A DNA stretch of 15,088 nt from the NCBI GenBank assembly GCA_002491905.1, contig DKWV01000055.1, positions 32,616 to 47,703 on the forward strand, written 5' to 3'. Made by a program: the position numbers and the translations under genes. Positions 12,942 to 15,088 of this stretch are shown piece after piece (the stretch's first letter is position 1; every line of letters begins with the position of its first letter). Origin of the DNA: Lachnospiraceae bacterium UBA7143. Lineage in GTDB: Bacteria; Bacillota; Clostridia; Lachnospirales; Lachnospiraceae. Under the pieces are notes generated by a model, which worked only from the letters and a program-made list of their open reading frames with translations, did no database searches and was not told the origin of the DNA.

Positions 12942-15088
12942 CTACAGCGTTTCCTCCTTCCTTTTTGCTTTTTCAGTATCCGTCCTGTCTGTTCCAGCCG
13001 CCTGCGCCTTGAACGCTTCCAGTTTTTCCTTTAATGACATCTTCTGCACCGGCTTGTCACACATTGCCGCCGCAGCTTTCAGTCCATGCAGGCTGTTATT
13101 GCCCACCATATAAGTCTGCCGTGCATTTTCTATCGGGTATGGTATCGGTGCATCCGCAGCATTTTCTTCCGTTTCCGCTTTTTCAGAATGATCTTCTTCC
13201 TGCCCTCCTCTTTCCTCTCCCGATTCATCGTCCATTCCAAGCACATTATCTCCCTTTTCATCCATGTTGAGCAAGGCATTTAAGGTTGCCAGCCTCTCCT
13301 GCTTTTCCGCAAGCTCCGCCTCCTGTGCAAATGGTTTTGTAACCTCTGTTTTTGCTGTTTCAAGCTGGCGCTCCACGGTTTCCAGTTTCGTCTGCGCTTC
13401 GGCAAGCTGTTTCGGCATGGATTCCAGCGCATGGTTGATACGGGCAAGGTTGCCGAGCGGATCAGCGCCGATCTCCAAGTTATGGGAAAGCTGCCCTTTT
13501 AAGTTCATCACAAATATATGGTTGAACGAATCAAAGGATACCGCCATCTTAAACCCGGCATATTCTCCGACTGTGGCAGGCACACCCGCCGTTTTCATTT
13601 CCCTGCACATCTCCACAAGGGCGGCTCCGGCTTCTTTTTTGTCTGTGTAAGTCTTATCCCCGACTTTCATCACAAATTTCTCTTTATCTGCCGGGAGTTT
13701 TGCCTTTGCAGTCTGAATGTCAGCCGTCATGCCGTCTATCCTCTCCTTCAGTATGGCGATCTGCTGCGGGTAGTGCTTTGCGATATTGTCCTCAAGGCGG
13801 TATTTCTGGCTGGTATGGTTCGCTTTCATCAGCTTCAGCTTTGACACCTGAATGTCGAGATCCATCTTTTCCTTAATGTAGGGATTTCCCGTTGCGAGAG
13901 CCTTTACCTCCGCATAAGTGAGCGCCGCTTCATCTATATCCTCACAGCTCCGTACCGGGGATTTGCTCGTCATGATCTGCCCGATGAATTTCTGCTTATT
14001 CTCAATGAGCTGCCATGAGTACGAATCAAATGTTCCTTCCGTTACATACCGAAAAATCTTAACCTTTTCATTGAGATTGCCCTGACGCAAAATTCTGCCT
14101 TCCTGCTGCTCGATGTCGGACGGACGCCACGGTACATCCAAGTGATGTAATGCGATCAATCTGTCCTGCACGTTGGTTCCTGCGCCCATTTTCTGCGTAG
14201 AACCCAATAAAAAACGAACCTGTCCGCTTCTTACCTTTGCAAACAGCTCCGCTTTCCTTGTTTCTGTATTCGCTTCATGAATAAATGCGATTTCCTCCGG
14301 CGGCACTCCCTTTTCCACCAGCTTGTTTCTTATATCATCATAGACATTGAATGTACCATCTCCCTTCGGCGTCGATAGATCACAGAAAATGAGCTGTGTG
14401 GATTTCTGCTCCTTTGTTTGCTCCCATATTTCAAATGCCTTATCGACACAGGTTGTCGCTTTGGACTTTTCATTGTCCGGCAGCATATCGTTGATCAGGC
14501 GCTGGTCTAATGCCAGCTTTCTTCCGTCATTCGTGATTTTCAGCATATTGTCAACCGCTGCATCCACCTTACGGTTGCGCACCGCCTCCGCTCTGTCGGC
14601 AAGCGCTGAAACCATATCCTGCTGGTACTCGCTCGGTTTCAGAACCACATTTTCATACTCCGCCTCCGGCACGGGGAGGTTTAGCATATCCGGCGTCTGA
14701 ATATCTGCACATTCCTTAAAAAGCGCGATCAGTTCCGGCAGATTGAAAAACTTTGCAAACCTTGTCTTTGCCCGATAGCCCGTACCCTCCGGGGCTAATT
14801 CAATCGCCGTCTGCGTTTCACCAAACGATGCCGCCCAACTATCGAAATGCCCCAACCCCAAACGCTGTAAGGTATTGTACTGGAGATAGCGCATATTGGT
14901 GTAAAGTTCCGTCATGCTGTTGGAAATCGGTGTGCCTGTCGCAAAGGTCACGCCCTTACCGCCCGTTGTTTCATCGAGGTACTGGCATTTGGCGAACATA
15001 TCTGATGATTTCTGCGCCTCCGTCTGTGCGATGCCCGCAACATTACGCATTTTCGTGTACAAAAAGAATAGCGATAGGTAAGGTTTTG
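12942..15088 (-). CDS. SNF2-like DNA helicase of the ICE, C-terminal part (N-terminus outside the window)
   Basis: The frame runs from the window edge without a stop to 12942 (715 codons). The TTG at 15062 is internal, not a start. Near 14930-14965 lies TGTPISNSMTELY (helicase motif III region), and near 14090-14205 GAGTNVQ and QQEGRILRQGN (motifs V and VI with the arginine fingers). A coiled-coil-rich region (about 13250-13900) and an acidic linker (about 13150-13250) follow. Relatives on Clostridia ICEs are very large proteins that join a DNA methyltransferase and a helicase, and are thought to act on transferred DNA. The tail QKMSLKEKLEAFKAQAAG resembles the end of the polyvalent protein. 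A gap of 113 nt separates it from the next gene. Confidence 0.9.
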   Translation of the reverse strand, partial: KPYLSLFFLYTKMRNVAGIAQTEAQKSSDMFAKCQYLDETTGGKGVTFATGTPISNSMTELYTNMRYLQYNTLQRLGLGHFDSWAASFGETQTAIELAPEGTGYRAKTRFAKFFNLPELIALFKECADIQTPDMLNLPVPEAEYENVVLKPSEYQQDMVSALADRAEAVRNRKVDAAVDNMLKITNDGRKLALDQRLINDMLPDNEKSKATTCVDKAFEIWEQTKEQKSTQLIFCDLSTPKGDGTFNVYDDIRNKLVEKGVPPEEIAFIHEANTETRKAELFAKVRSGQVRFLLGSTQKMGAGTNVQDRLIALHHLDVPWRPSDIEQQEGRILRQGNLNEKVKIFRYVTEGTFDSYSWQLIENKQKFIGQIMTSKSPVRSCEDIDEAALTYAEVKALATGNPYIKEKMDLDIQVSKLKLMKANHTSQKYRLEDNIAKHYPQQIAILKERIDGMTADIQTAKAKLPADKEKFVMKVGDKTYTDKKEAGAALVEMCREMKTAGVPATVGEYAGFKMAVSFDSFNHIFVMNLKGQLSHNLEIGADPLGNLARINHALESMPKQLAEAQTKLETVERQLETAKTEVTKPFAQEAELAEKQERLATLNALLNMDEKGDNVLGMDDESGEERGGQEEDHSEKAETEENAADAPIPYPIENARQTYMVGNNSLHGLKAAAAMCDKPVQKMSLKEKLEAFKAQAAGTDRTDTEKAKRKEETL

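Noticed and set aside
1..15088. CRISPR arrays, tRNA or rRNA genes, intact insertion sequences
   Set aside because: No regularly spaced direct repeats, no tRNA cloverleaf with typical T-loop and no transposase were seen on reading both strands; this was by eye, not by a dedicated search.

Overview
The window reads as DNA from a gut-type Clostridia (Firmicutes; a Lachnospiraceae-like host is most likely, by inference). The right half, about 6.98 to 15.09 kb, encodes typical integrative and conjugative element (ICE) proteins of these bacteria. The left 6.7 kb looks like accessory cargo and is mostly much more AT-rich.

Cargo, left to right. A ribosomal peptide natural product (RiPP) operon runs on the minus strand from 2.8 kb to the left edge. 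Its order is a PqqD-like recognition protein, a radical SAM/SPASM maturase, two tiny five-cysteine precursor peptides, a terminator hairpin, and an ABC exporter that starts at TTG and leaves the window. One precursor can only be found by reading the short ORF directly. In both peptides most cysteines sit two residues after an aromatic residue (Phe/Tyr/Trp, once His), and the cysteine spacings of the two peptides are mirror images.

Diverging from it on the plus strand is a regulatory operon: an XRE repressor-like protein, a LytTR response regulator, an AgrC-like histidine kinase and an AgrB-like peptidase. The first three overlap one another; AgrB follows after about 50 nt. This is an Agr-type quorum-sensing module, but I found no AgrD signal peptide. 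The XRE, regulator and kinase genes are balanced in base composition while AgrB is AT-rich, so the operon looks patched together. A convergent AT-rich orphan gene (157 aa) with a strong promoter ends the cargo.

ICE backbone, all on the minus strand and transcribed right to left. It holds the C-terminal 715 codons of a very large SNF2-like helicase (entering from beyond the right edge), a small gene overlapping a GNAT acetyltransferase gene (toxin-antitoxin-like layout), two consecutive terminator-like hairpins, a 1568-aa polyvalent protein (ArdC-like N-terminus, HExxH zincin, YodL/DUF4316/DUF3849-type domains, nucleotidyltransferase motif, large-polyvalent-protein domain), and a TnpW-like 68-aa protein. 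The helicase and the polyvalent protein end in a related tail placed the same distance from the C-terminus.

Working model (inference): a mobile element carries a modified-peptide operon next to its own density- or peptide-sensing regulators. The pieces most worth following are the two precursors, the 13-bp inverted repeat that brackets them, and the AgrB without a visible AgrD.
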